From Candidatus Magasanikbacteria bacterium CG_4_10_14_0_2_um_filter_33_14 (GTDB lineage Bacteria > Patescibacteriota > Patescibacteriia > Magasanikbacterales > UBA922), in contig PFPL01000070.1 of assembly GCA_002793035.1 (NCBI GenBank), positions 1 through 55,875 on the forward strand: a stretch of DNA of 55,875 bases, written 5' to 3'. The notes under the pieces were generated by a model. The model worked only from the letters and a program-made list of their open reading frames with translations, was not told the origin of the DNA and made no database searches. Below are positions 25,001-31,758 of the stretch, piece by piece; position 1 is the stretch's first letter; each line of letters opens with the position of its first letter. The translations under genes and the position numbers were made by a program.

Positions 25001-27214
25001 GTTTTCTCCATCAAAAACCAAACCAACCAAATGCCATTCACCATCTACCACTTTAACACCCGAATCAATAACTTGTCCTCCTGGCCTACCATCATTGTAC
25101 CATTCACCAACTGCCAAATTATTTCCAGATACAAAAATACCAAAAGTACCACTTCTAGCAATAATAGTATCATGATAAACACTAGGTGCAGATTTATTTA
25201 TCCAAGCAAAGGCTGAACCTTTTGCTAAATCAAAAATACTTCCAGGAGAAACAGTTTTTCTCAAAAAACCTGAATCTACAATTTCTACTCCATCAATATC
25301 AGCATCTTTATCAAAATCAAATGCCTTAGAAAATTTACCAGCTTTATTAAATTTAAGATTACCCACTAATTCCAAATTATTATTGGCACCACTAGTATCA
25401 GAAATAGTTGTACCTTCAGTTTCATCTAAATGTAAATTCAAAATACGCCCTTCTAATAAAGAATCAGGATAAAGAGGATAATCCTCAGTGCCAGATAAAC
25501 CACGAGAAAGTTCTGAGTTTCTAATAGAAATAGAAGGATCCACAGATTCAGCTCCTTCAGGTATTTCAGGTACTTCTGCTATAACCCAACTATCATGCCA
25601 AACATCATTACCTCGACACTGTGCCAGACTTACAGGCACACTTACTTTTTCTCCATCAATATTATAATTAAAATATATTTCACCATCACTATTACCAAAA
25701 TTTCTACCTTGAATAGTAATCCAATTGCCAGGAGCACCATCCATAGCTTCTACTTTTTCAATATATGGCCATTTTTTACAAACACAATCACCTGTACCCG
25801 AACAAAGATTATCATTGGTATCTAAACATTTTAGAGAAATAGAACACTGATTTTGATTACTACAAGCAGAACCAAGTGCACCTCCACAACTACCACCTGA
25901 ATCGATATCAGTTTCATTTCCATCTTTCACACCATTGTCACAATTGGCAGCAACTACTTGAAATTTCAATTGTGAATTGACAATATTACTATCAATATCA
26001 TGAGCAGCAACATTTAAAACATAATTACTATTTGGTACCAAATCAGCTTTTACCAAATAACCATAATCGAAACTAAAAGCCTGACTAGATCCTTGTGCTA
26101 CAGGTGGAGCATTTACATAGGTTTTCAAAACATTTTCAGGAGAATCTTCTTTGAAGATTGTTAAGACAACATAAGAACCACCACCATAATTAACATTTTC
26201 ACGATCATTCATCGCAACAGTGACTGGATACTCACGACCAGAAACAATACGAACACTCTCACCTGTTTGGTTGTCCAAAGTAACAGCATTAACTATTGGA
26301 GCCACAGTATCTGCAAAATTTGTTTCATCTCCAACTTTGAAAGCAGCATCATTTGGGAAATCACCACAATCAGTAGTAGTTTCTAATTCATTACCATTTT
26401 TATCTTTTACTTGCAAAACTGTCACCGTATAATTACCTGTGATTAAACAATGCGCAATATCACAAGCACCGTTATCTTTTGGAACAGCTTCTATAACATA
26501 ATTATTTTCTTTGAAACTAATTTCAAATTCACCAGTAATATCATTACCGTCTTTTTCAATTTTTATAGCATTAGCGATATCACTTCCAATAGGTTTACTA
26601 AATAGAGCTCTTACAATACCATTGTTCATACCAAGGACATCGCCATCTTTAGTACTTGGGGTAATACTTTTAACAATAAAATGTTTTGCACTACAAGATT
26701 GTTCAGGATAATTGTTGGTATGATCCTGACAATAAGAAGTATTGTGATAAGTATCATAAAAATCAGTCCCCGGTGTATCACAATCCCCATCCAAAGTAGT
26801 ATCAATTCCATCAGTAGTGACTAAGCCTGTAGCTGCTGATAATTTATTCAAAACAAATTTTGTAATACCAAAAGCAGACAAAATGATTACTAAACCAATT
26901 ACACTATTGATAAGAATTTTACGAGCACGACTTACTTTTTCATCATCCCCTCCAGCTGTCATATAAGTAAAACCACCATAAAGAACCAAAACAACAGCTA
27001 TAATACCAAGTAATCCCAAAACTGTATTGATAATTTTGACAACAGTCACACGTAAATCACTATTACCAAGAGCTACATTTTGGTCAATTATATCTACCCC
27101 TAAAGTATCAGCATTCTGTGCCAAAACAGGCACACTAAAAACACCCAATAAAACAAAGGCAAATACAAAACCTAGTAATAAAAATTTAAAGTTTTTGTTT
27201 TGGAAAAATTTCAT
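16073..27214 (-). CDS. Giant surface protein (3713 aa) with a T4SS-pilin-like N-terminal hairpin, TIG, LamG, Big_5-like and Cys-rich repeats
   Basis: A signal peptide (residues 1-32) is followed by two membrane helices (about 50-80 and 95-120, around FTYMTAGGDDEKVSRARKIL), which match the VirB2-like T4SS_pilin domain found in Parcubacteria. The ectodomain then shows TIG-like segments near residues 485, 925 and 1020, a LamG/concanavalin-like domain near 585-800 (LNLHLDETEGTTISD, YKGFIDEVNIWNRVLSD) and Big_5-like units near 1210, 1680 and 2255. Two blocks of Cys repeats of the CGNGxxExxExCD type lie near 1885-2100 and 2960-3265, about eleven copies in all. There is no C-terminal anchor, so the pilin hairpin must hold it in the membrane. 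An adhesin or host-contact role is inference. The gene occupies 20 percent of the window and is uninterrupted. Confidence 0.88.
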   Translation of the reverse strand: MKFFQNKNFKFLLLGFVFAFVLLGVFSVPVLAQNADTLGVDIIDQNVALGNSDLRVTVVKIINTVLGLLGIIAVVLVLYGGFTYMTAGGDDEKVSRARKILINSVIGLVIILSAFGITKFVLNKLSAATGLVTTDGIDTTLDGDCDTPGTDFYDTYHNTSYCQDHTNNYPEQSCSAKHFIVKSITPSTKDGDVLGMNNGIVRALFSKPIGSDIANAIKIEKDGNDITGEFEISFKENNYVIEAVPKDNGACDIAHCLITGNYTVTVLQVKDKNGNELETTTDCGDFPNDAAFKVGDETNFADTVAPIVNAVTLDNQTGESVRIVSGREYPVTVAMNDRENVNYGGGSYVVLTIFKEDSPENVLKTYVNAPPVAQGSSQAFSFDYGYLVKADLVPNSNYVLNVAAHDIDSNIVNSQLKFQVVAANCDNGVKDGNETDIDSGGSCGGALGSACSNQNQCSISLKCLDTNDNLCSGTGDCVCKKWPYIEKVEAMDGAPGNWITIQGRNFGNSDGEIYFNYNIDGEKVSVPVSLAQCRGNDVWHDSWVIAEVPEIPEGAESVDPSISIRNSELSRGLSGTEDYPLYPDSLLEGRILNLHLDETEGTTISDTSGANNNLELVGNLKFNKAGKFSKAFDFDKDADIDGVEIVDSGFLRKTVSPGSIFDLAKGSAFAWINKSAPSVYHDTIIARSGTFGIFVSGNNLAVGEWYNDGRPGGQVIDSGVKVVDGEWHLVGLVFDGENRKLYVDGKLVFTVKTQFFTGNADALTVGANNSGSAQFYKGFIDEVNIWNRVLSDIEVATLYHTPSAFNKFVDFSNDNFGPNLGLFKYNENKRPGLCAVNVEGQENVISAEPKTAVVATGKAFGDSQSGGRLVFGSTNSGIRNWSDQTISSTVPFANPGKNAVYVEVNGQKSNTVIFNVLETNNTTFPVVTQVNPTETTPGSYITISGKDFGGGEGVVSLLNGSNSTDTQMPPVYCGTTWEDDQIIVKIPEDVAAADYNIVVTRTDGKSSEANASIKIVEGNLLPSICKITPNSGSAPLPNGQYMTIKGDNLSANPEFYFWQDSASEDDYNTWLKNTEFQTIKAGKELKVKIPVDEATGLSMSSGPIVVSANDHFSNGINYEVVDCRLPGQPDLSNSGYQCCQSGPEAGVWKDGDMICRDTLREAGYAWRFATGKIPERFEVLEQCEPGSNTVVPSPTPWSDRTSGNSTCINAQVQVVFSLPVDTSTVNTQNVKVFSCGGNFSAIDCNNETDVTSQFVIDSSVDNTLIFKLNGQNTLPTQTWYRVALSSELRSKKIVSEFGSTVEKNENLESTKSCDIAGGNYSYCFDFRTGGMDDICTLVGAGINPSEYTTRLLGVVQDVRWPLTYNLAQLFEDSNPNIHPKYFDVYGIANQECIVLNVDDKPWQWGPVAIEDGNNPAATALKSNDDLEKYQNSRGKVTAWENSPAGTSIYAKLNLENGRVGDTITVTSDILEDLDKVKPYTINSREDAFKTSAYSSYFQDGNFDFTIKFTLADIPTSTSGFIKNLDGNWERKIVNFIKNILPHGNALITQFVSNDGTSKNAILNFKITGSVNHDFDLSLNNQENVLSVKSEETGKVIVSLNTETISFDYSSIANNSELTIGSPMVVSQSLNDKYLFYGTINSLSLSHKEVTQAVDNIEAKSTIKVDLGNPQVVSKWPVCTEVCLNAEIGMEFNQIMLPSTYDDGGLRLFECANENCASDSLTPINFTISSLSNEKYLKFASNNLATSTWYLVKVLNDKIYSSGGLKSGVEQLGNSAVATEWKFKTKASSEPCIVNSVEVTPDPFAAYYVGQKNTYTVSARGEVDACSTKGQLLDPWDYGWQWSVEDPKVAEVTNFHISGNYNDNICTSSCLPAGSDITREESQNYAICGNGVVDSGEDCDINISSEIVGVSCTYNCLRPGNSADSCGDGIVDYKIGEECDPATDDLSAQYCSGTCLRIGSSSSATGDINAPVCGSGSVTTGEDCDINDPNSKLKCSNSCLNSGTSLSQSWCDRNYVASNEQRRNACNRALSICGNGTVEAGEECEIGTDGADENTCDNRCLLKNVCDNLDLKQCKKGDEGCNNDCTWSGSSLSYSEPSVCGDGKNDIGEPSSIYFDGSSSRYNCELPVSQGGNALGSSPTQLVTALGNFEGGVSMEVVDKMTTKIFAKPINYYSSDLEGNKQIKAVTGARGEGEYDLMCGYKEYDGALENTYNNCPNNPNNGLGVATNSCCYNRPIRSGQYPAVNAGIGGGEAVCRNTYLEVDFDRQMDKLSFNDNILIIEGYDKNDGYVDYKCEDHGQRDITEQINSYLAIAPSENVGFWGNIWNHIKSFFANLFSLKVFAAPVDENNHLSGDITWCATDIRPRTNIKYVYDYVAGAQGENKEYVSATQAGLILPELLDSNVYVLVILQGGKNGIKDSNGVGLKDTAQDSNDIKDSWLFKTGDQLCKIDHIDVSPVSKVFYSPNSSQEFTINVVSKNNGQLIVPVPDAYEWTYSWYPSENDIFNITNTDLKIIDISPKGVEGSIDALAKVEITKDIDTNKSQVGETFAKVFKLQAFFCSNPWPSHNTVLSDPSFRDVSLNGKFAEDKFNFSFLYCADEGNPLEISDDLPLFNDVVYVDNPEEYGLGDTSLRSYLLFSQDTTDAVGIQIFENTPDFKGQPRSLENWYIDKFGDLGDMQLTSVAGYEALSDSKNYYISVFDVDKTINSLGTVYNYVILFSLSDNSNRSSSLVFEQIINNLNFNTKMTEHNKCLPNSYSDSSIIRSDVGHNITNIDCQTDFDCRDGSGVSLIGTSGHCSNEKTKFYRDLNRLVGLRLSSFNLDKYFNSDFGKDTFVANLDSGSYITGYTTSKWQNSWGLLNSYAGTVAQDPINDWVGCGDNDLLTCWNVQEVTYTCPQFSQVYEYQFVSSTKSYEIYAPFEYLQSSQDADFVNRYINQNKIKFGGLCKPGDIVSGNSGVCGDGVVNYASGEECEPPGSTKLFSYDSNGNICSADKRATATCNANTCRWNLASSCEASATKCGNGIIEGLEVCDDGISNGSYGYCNDSCTNRLAYCGNGTKEENEFCDKAESIYQLGFCANNKNLTCNDDNDCSIKAASFCVNEVGKFGKCKVDEGQSAVNCSFDSDCSDLQYTVSVSSCLSIPDPTYSFNKANSCSFDCTANGGYCGDGITQWSFESCDDGNTNNNDLCKNDCTENGAPISDPNTSVETASAYCGDGEISGAEQCDLGASQNGVACTPEYNNSCTYCSNTCVIKTVEASQRCGNGTVDKDISGNWLEACDYKLDANGKQTIVYTHDDTQSSTISCSETQKGSFQCANNCQDLKNQCITCGVDVGLPQPQLAILNPLIKGTGNGYNIASGQSVILYKKVVPNPTDKRYSILGNRLINFNFASSYINPFDYYYLLKDAGATQPNLAKGIETNPMCNGDYKLFFNSIPSSVYQNSNSPEYNVSNWSTAGLGDLFDYPVNGEDNEVKNDVVMSHAVPSGQIRVVIRSNVEVNNSYDFVGNFMYDKFSILENVKFNNISNENKCGKIEKDINNYWVPSANCNMYGDVLTGNNFSWVHPIIKTDKTQIQAYTFDFSKSNFSENDAVGFYVTSPNVQINSRLSDEVWVDVYLPKVDKDDPENSVYKPDYTFSISNAQTSINEGAPYWHVFNFYVFSGHNAIIQPIGQGIINSISVGPGLYIPLQPGFASDYGGAIVTQECQMRDNIPNTQPCN

Positions 27215-27217
27215 AAA

Positions 27218-29290
27218 TTAGTTACTATAATCACTTGGACTGTTGACTTTCAAAGTATCTAAACAAGTGTTTAGACTATCTGTACTTTCTATAGTTGAAT
27301 AAATACAAGATGTATCACTGTCAGCATTAAGATTGACTGTACTACAATTTGTTTTAGATGTTATGTTGCCATCTCCATCATATTCAATCACACATGCTTG
27401 ACCTGACATAGGACCAAACCCAGGATAAAAACAATTTTGATGTGAATCTTGTAAAGTATGAGGAATAGTCGGGAAATAATATAAGTCCAAACCATTTGGT
27501 CCAAATTCTCTATGTTCTATTTTTAGATTAGTTTTGTCATCAATATCAGTTGAAATTGTTCTAAACCAAATATCATCTAACTTGTCAGCAGTAGAACAAG
27601 GATCTTCAACATTAGCAGCATCAGCACAAACTTTTTCTGGATACTCTACCAAATTAATATTTTCGATACTACTATACAATAATTTTTTACTAAAATTTAA
27701 TTCCAAATTTGTATCAGAAGCTACTCCAGATGTTTCAGGATTTGGAGTTATAGTAGTGATATAAGGTGAACTTTTATCAATTTTATTGATAATTTTGAAA
27801 TCCCAAAAATAATTATCTGGAGTTTTTTCATCATTTGAAATAATTTTGGAGTCAACAATAGGTGGTTTTACCAATTCATTTGATTCGTTAATAGGATTGT
27901 CTAGTGCATTCAAAGCCAAATCATAAACACCTGTAAAAGCTTCAGCTTCAAAAGGAGCACCTGCATTGCCACTAGGTTCTGCTGTACGAACCAAAGCCGT
28001 GAAATCTTTAATACAATATGGATCTGACTCAGGACAAGAAATAGGTAAACAATATTTGACTTGACCACAACTATTTTGACCACAACTTTCTGTTGGAATA
28101 AATTCTACAGTTTTGTAACCATTGCTTGGTTTCCAAATACCTGCAACAAGTTTCCCTTCTGTATTTATAATTAAATTATCAAAAATGCCACCATCTTCCA
28201 CTACACCACCAACGGTAGTAGGATCAATAGGCTCATTAAAATTAATTTTAATAACACTATCTTTGGTATCTACTTCACCTGCAGAAGGTGAAACCTTGAC
28301 GACATAAGGAGGTGTCAAATCCAAATTTGTAGATGTTTGAAAATCCCAAGCATAAGGTCTTGGTAAAACACTTTCATTAGTATTTGGTTTTTTTATTTCA
28401 GTAGACAAAACGACAGTATAATCTATATTCTCACTAGCACTACCCAAATTTTCACTTGGTTTCAATACCAAACTAAAAGCATTCAAATCAGCATCATAAG
28501 CAACTTTGGCAATAGCAGGAACTCCTGCATTTTCATTGCCAATATTAGCCAAGATGTCAATCTTCACAGCTGTAGTTTTTAAAGTATCACAAACTTTTTG
28601 TCCTTCCGCAGTTGTAATACAATCACCATAGTAAGGAATACTACTAGGACCACACTCTAAGGTAGGCCCAGACAAATCGCTATTCCAACAAGTATTGTTT
28701 CCATTATTTACGATAGTAGCAGGATCAAAAGGAACATTGAAAGTAACAACAACAGAAGTATTACGAGCTACCTCTTTTTGATTTCTATAGGGATAATGAT
28801 CCTTAATAATTCTACCAAGAGAACCAGAACCACTAAAAGTCTGAATGGCAGGAGGTAAAACAGGTGCACTACTTACTTGTCCACCACCGGCTTGTGTATT
28901 TAGTAATTTATCAAATACAAATTTGACAATAGCAAAAGCTGATAAAATAACTACCAAACCAATTACTGCATTTATAATGATTTTTTTTGCGGTAGCTACT
29001 TTGCCATCGTCTCCACCAGAAGTCATCCAAATAAAACCAGCATAAACAATAAGAGAAACAGCAATTACACCAAGTAAAGCTAAAACAGTATTGATAATAC
29101 GAATGATGATAACACGTAAATCAGTAGAGGCTAACGCAGCATTTTGATCAATTACATCTATTCCCAATGTATCTGTTGCACTTTGTGCAAAAACTTGTGA
29201 AGAAAACCCTAAAATAACAAAAAATACCATGATAGCGAAAACTATTAGGCTTTTTTTAGAAAAATGAATTTTACGAGTCCAAGGTAGCAT
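27218..29290 (-). CDS. Surface protein (690 aa) with a T4SS-pilin-like hairpin and Big_5-like domains
   Basis: This is a paralogue of the giant protein. The signal peptide and hairpin (TLGIDVIDQNAALASTDLRV, then AGFIWMTSGGDDGKVATAKK) are strongly similar to the giant's. The ectodomain carries three Big_5-like units (PYRNQKEVARNTSVVVTFNV, PPYVVKVSPSAGEVDTKDSV and SPYITTITPNPETSGVASDT). It ends in a Cys-containing tail, NTCLDTLKVNSPSDYSN. Its stop codon lies 3 bases before the giant's start codon, so they are cotranscribed. No frameshift joins them, since each has its own signal peptide. AAGGA about 6 bases before the ATG is a weak ribosome binding site. It is the first gene of the run down to ftsZ. 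Confidence 0.87.
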   Translation of the reverse strand: MLPWTRKIHFSKKSLIVFAIMVFFVILGFSSQVFAQSATDTLGIDVIDQNAALASTDLRVIIIRIINTVLALLGVIAVSLIVYAGFIWMTSGGDDGKVATAKKIIINAVIGLVVILSAFAIVKFVFDKLLNTQAGGGQVSSAPVLPPAIQTFSGSGSLGRIIKDHYPYRNQKEVARNTSVVVTFNVPFDPATIVNNGNNTCWNSDLSGPTLECGPSSIPYYGDCITTAEGQKVCDTLKTTAVKIDILANIGNENAGVPAIAKVAYDADLNAFSLVLKPSENLGSASENIDYTVVLSTEIKKPNTNESVLPRPYAWDFQTSTNLDLTPPYVVKVSPSAGEVDTKDSVIKINFNEPIDPTTVGGVVEDGGIFDNLIINTEGKLVAGIWKPSNGYKTVEFIPTESCGQNSCGQVKYCLPISCPESDPYCIKDFTALVRTAEPSGNAGAPFEAEAFTGVYDLALNALDNPINESNELVKPPIVDSKIISNDEKTPDNYFWDFKIINKIDKSSPYITTITPNPETSGVASDTNLELNFSKKLLYSSIENINLVEYPEKVCADAANVEDPCSTADKLDDIWFRTISTDIDDKTNLKIEHREFGPNGLDLYYFPTIPHTLQDSHQNCFYPGFGPMSGQACVIEYDGDGNITSKTNCSTVNLNADSDTSCIYSTIESTDSLNTCLDTLKVNSPSDYSN

Positions 29291-29339
29291 GGGAAATCCT
29301 TAGAAACGAAATTATTAAATTTTATGTTTGTTTTTGTAA

Positions 29340-29362
29340 CAATAAAGACTTTGTCTTTATTG
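29340..29362. other. 10-bp hairpin after the yqeY stop codon
   Basis: CAATAAAGAC (29340-29349) and GTCTTTATTG (29353-29362) form a perfect stem with a TTT loop. In the minus-strand direction no proper T-run follows, so termination is doubtful and yqeY may read through into the surface-protein genes 77 bases downstream. Confidence 0.6.
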
Positions 29363-29367
29363 TCTTT

Positions 29368-29814
29368 TTATTTTGTAAGAACTTGTTTGACCATTTTACT
29401 GACAATATTTCCATCAGTACGTCCTTTTAATTGAGCCATCGCGAGACCCATCACTCTACCGAAGTCACTATTACTAACATCTCCTATTTCAGCCACGATT
29501 TTTTCTATTTCTTTCAAAACGTCATCTTCTGATAATTGTTCTGGCAAATATTCAGAAATCATAGATATCTCTCTTTTATTATTTTCTACCAAATCTTCTC
29601 TACCACCACGAGCAAAATCTTGCATAGCATCGTTTAATTGTTTGACTTGTTTTTGTAGTACTTCCACTACTTCTTCATCAGATAATTCTTTCTGTTTTGC
29701 TATGCTTTCATTTTTTAAAACAGAAAGAACCACCTGTAATACAGACAGTCTTTCTTTCTCATGATTTTTACGCGCTTCCAATTGATTTTTTTTGAGTTGT
29801 TCAATCAAGGACAT
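29368..29814 (-). CDS. yqeY: GatB/YqeY domain protein
   Basis: The 148-residue helical protein matches the stand-alone YqeY family, which shares its fold with the tRNA-binding tail of the amidotransferase subunit GatB. Segments include RLSVLQVVLSVLKNESIAKQ, SDEEVVEVLQKQVKQLNDAM, EISMISEYLPEQLSEDDVLK and GRVMGLAMAQLKGRTDGNIV. The role is thought to be tRNA-related but is not firmly known. It follows rpsU by 8 bases, an rpsU-yqeY pairing seen in many bacteria. Confidence 0.93.
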   Translation of the reverse strand: MSLIEQLKKNQLEARKNHEKERLSVLQVVLSVLKNESIAKQKELSDEEVVEVLQKQVKQLNDAMQDFARGGREDLVENNKREISMISEYLPEQLSEDDVLKEIEKIVAEIGDVSNSDFGRVMGLAMAQLKGRTDGNIVSKMVKQVLTK

Positions 29815-29822
29815 AAAAATTA

Positions 29823-30068
29823 TTATCTTCTACGTTTTTTCTTGTAGTCTTCTTCTGGTAATTTACCAGTTTTACGCAAAAGGTCTGTCTTAACATTTTT
29901 CTTTACCTTAGAGACAGTCAATTTACGGACGACATTTTTACTTTGCTTAGCTGTAAAATATTGAATTTTACGAGCTTGCAAAATCGTGCCAGAACGTTGC
30001 CATTGTTGTTTCACTCTACGAATGAAAGCCTCAAATGACTCATTCTTTTTACGTTTTAAATCTGACAT
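29823..30068 (-). CDS. rpsU: 30S ribosomal protein bS21
   Basis: The 81-residue basic protein matches bS21: KKNESFEAFIRRVKQQWQRS and the C-terminal KKKRRR tail. It is slightly longer than the classical 71 residues. bS21 sits next to the anti-Shine-Dalgarno end of 16S rRNA and influences start-site recognition. Unusually for this window, its ATG is preceded by a strong Shine-Dalgarno sequence (GGAGGTGA, 9 bases upstream) held in the loop and 3' arm of a small hairpin. yqeY follows 8 bases later. Confidence 0.93.
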   Translation of the reverse strand: MSDLKRKKNESFEAFIRRVKQQWQRSGTILQARKIQYFTAKQSKNVVRKLTVSKVKKNVKTDLLRKTGKLPEEDYKKKRRR

Positions 30069-30075
30069 AATTTGT

Positions 30076-30094
30076 ATTCACCTCCCCAGTGAAT
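30076..30094 (-). promoter_or_regulatory. Strong Shine-Dalgarno of rpsU inside a hairpin
   Basis: On the minus strand ATTCAC and GTGAAT form a 6-bp stem around the loop TGGGGAG, so part of GGAGGTGA is in the loop and part in the stem. The sequence matches the anti-Shine-Dalgarno core over 8 bases. Almost every other gene in the window has an A/T-only leader. Confidence 0.75.
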
Positions 30095-30115
30095 TTATAT
30101 AAATAAGTTATTATT

Positions 30116-30144
30116 ATAATACACTATTTTTTGGCTTTAGTCAA
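30116..30144 (-). promoter_or_regulatory. Promoter of rpsU-yqeY
   Basis: TTGACT (30139-30144), a 17-base spacer and TATTAT (30116-30121) on the minus strand place the transcript start near 30109 and give a leader of about 40 bases that contains the Shine-Dalgarno hairpin. Confidence 0.75.
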
Positions 30145-30180
30145 ATAAAATAGCCTACTCCAAACTGTGGAAAAGTATTA

Positions 30181-30213
30181 AAAAACAGACCCTTATTATT
30201 AGTCTGTTTTTGT
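30181..30213 (-). terminator. Terminator of hisS
   Basis: AACAGAC and GTCTGTT form the stem, with T-runs on both sides, 20 bases past the hisS stop codon. In the plus direction it would also function. Confidence 0.85.
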
Positions 30214-30232
30214 TTTTTAAATTAGAAGTATA

Positions 30233-31675
30233 CTAAGCTTGTAAAATCTTTTTAACAAAGTTAGCTATTTTCTTTTGATCTACTACTTCTTGAATACCAG
30301 AGTCCATGTTACGCACCAAAATACTTCCATCTTGAACTTCTTTTTGTCCCAAAATAAGAGTATGTGTAGCACCTATCTTATTGGCCATTTCCATCTGTGC
30401 TTTGAGAGATGACTTAGCCAAATTATGATAAACAGTTATACCTTCTCTACGTAAAAATTCTAAAATGTATAAAGATTTTTTATTAGCCTGTATTCCCAAC
30501 TGAGCGAAAAAAACTTTGTTTTTCTTTTCTTCTACAGGTTTTTGACCTTCTCTTTCCAATTTTTCTTGTCTCTTTCTCAAAATCATAACAACTCTATCCA
30601 GACCTAAAGAGAATCCTGCAGCAGGTGTAGGTTGCCCACCCAATTGTTCAATAAGACCATCATAACGTCCACCACCACCAAGAGCCAGATTTGAAAATTC
30701 TTCATCATCAGCATAAAGTTCAAAAACAGTATTAGAATAATAATCTAAACCACGTACCAATTTTGAATTCAAAACATAAGGGATTTCAGCTTCATCTAAA
30801 TATTCAAGCACATCTGTAAAGAATTTTTTAGATTCAGGACTAAGCCAATCCAATATTTGAGGAGCTTCTTCCATCACTTCAATATCTTCTTTTTCTTTGG
30901 AATCCAAAATACGAAGTGGATTTTTGTTGATACGTTTCTTTGATTCTTCACTCAAATAACTTCTCTTACTACGCAAATAACCAACCAGTTCAACAATATA
31001 ATTTTGTCTATCTTCCAAAGTACCAATACTATTTATGTTTACTACAGTGTCAATTCCCAAATCACGTAAAGTATTATAAGCTACTGAGATTAATTCAGCA
31101 TCTACAACAGGACCACTATCTCCAATTGTTTCACAACCACTTTGATAAAATTGACGAAAACGCCCAGCTTGAGGTCTATCGTGTCTAAACATTTGACCAT
31201 GATACCAAACTTTAACCGGTTGTGGTAAAGCTTGCATACCATTTTCAATATAAGAACGAGCCATAGAAGCTGTCATTTCAGGACGAAGACATACTTTACT
31301 ACCATCTTTATCCTCAAAAAGATACATTTCTTTGTCCACTACATCAGTTCCTTTGCCAATAGATCTAATAAATAAATTTGCTTGTTCCAAAATAGGTGTT
31401 TCAACATAAGAAAATCCATAACTATTGGAAACATTTCTAATAACAGAATAAACGTTTTGCCATATTACACCATTTTTAGGTGTAATATCACGCATACCAC
31501 GTAAAGTATTGTAAGTTATTTTTTTATCCTTTTTTTCAACAGATTTTTTCACTTCTTTTTTGACAGTACTAGTACTAGCAGATTTTATTGTTGTTTTAGG
31601 ACTCACTTTACTTTTATTAGTAGTTTTTGTAGTCTTAGTCTTTTTAGCAGTAGTTTTGGTAGATTTACTTGGCAT
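30233..31675 (-). CDS. hisS: Histidyl-tRNA synthetase with a basic N-terminal extension
   Basis: The 480-residue class II synthetase charges tRNA-His. Motif 1 lies in SYVETPILEQANLFIRS, motif 2 in KVCLRPEMTASMAR and FRHDRPQAGRFRQFYQSGCE, the histidine-specific LVRGLDYYSNTVFELY follows, and motif 3 is ALGGGGRYDGL. The anticodon-binding domain fills the last 95 residues (VFFAQLGIQANKKSLYILEF). About 55 residues before the catalytic core are almost only Lys, Thr, Ser and Val (SKSTKTTAKKTKTTKTTNKS and onward), a histone-H1-like tail that is not part of the usual enzyme; a start at a later codon would remove it, but no alternative ATG is near. Confidence 0.96.
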   Translation of the reverse strand: MPSKSTKTTAKKTKTTKTTNKSKVSPKTTIKSASTSTVKKEVKKSVEKKDKKITYNTLRGMRDITPKNGVIWQNVYSVIRNVSNSYGFSYVETPILEQANLFIRSIGKGTDVVDKEMYLFEDKDGSKVCLRPEMTASMARSYIENGMQALPQPVKVWYHGQMFRHDRPQAGRFRQFYQSGCETIGDSGPVVDAELISVAYNTLRDLGIDTVVNINSIGTLEDRQNYIVELVGYLRSKRSYLSEESKKRINKNPLRILDSKEKEDIEVMEEAPQILDWLSPESKKFFTDVLEYLDEAEIPYVLNSKLVRGLDYYSNTVFELYADDEEFSNLALGGGGRYDGLIEQLGGQPTPAAGFSLGLDRVVMILRKRQEKLEREGQKPVEEKKNKVFFAQLGIQANKKSLYILEFLRREGITVYHNLAKSSLKAQMEMANKIGATHTLILGQKEVQDGSILVRNMDSGIQEVVDQKKIANFVKKILQA

Positions 31676-31758
31676 AATTTTTATTTATTTATTTATATTA
31701 TTATATTTTCTATGTAATTTTTTAATTTCTATATTTATAAAAAAAATGTAATCAATGT

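Noticed and set aside
16424-26811. Numerous open frames antisense to the giant gene
   Set aside because: They are rich in Ile, Thr, Ser and Tyr, lack domain features and follow the codon periodicity of the giant gene.
27210-27222. 690-aa and 3713-aa genes as one frameshifted gene
   Set aside because: Each has its own signal peptide and pilin hairpin and a normal stop/start junction; they are tandem paralogues.
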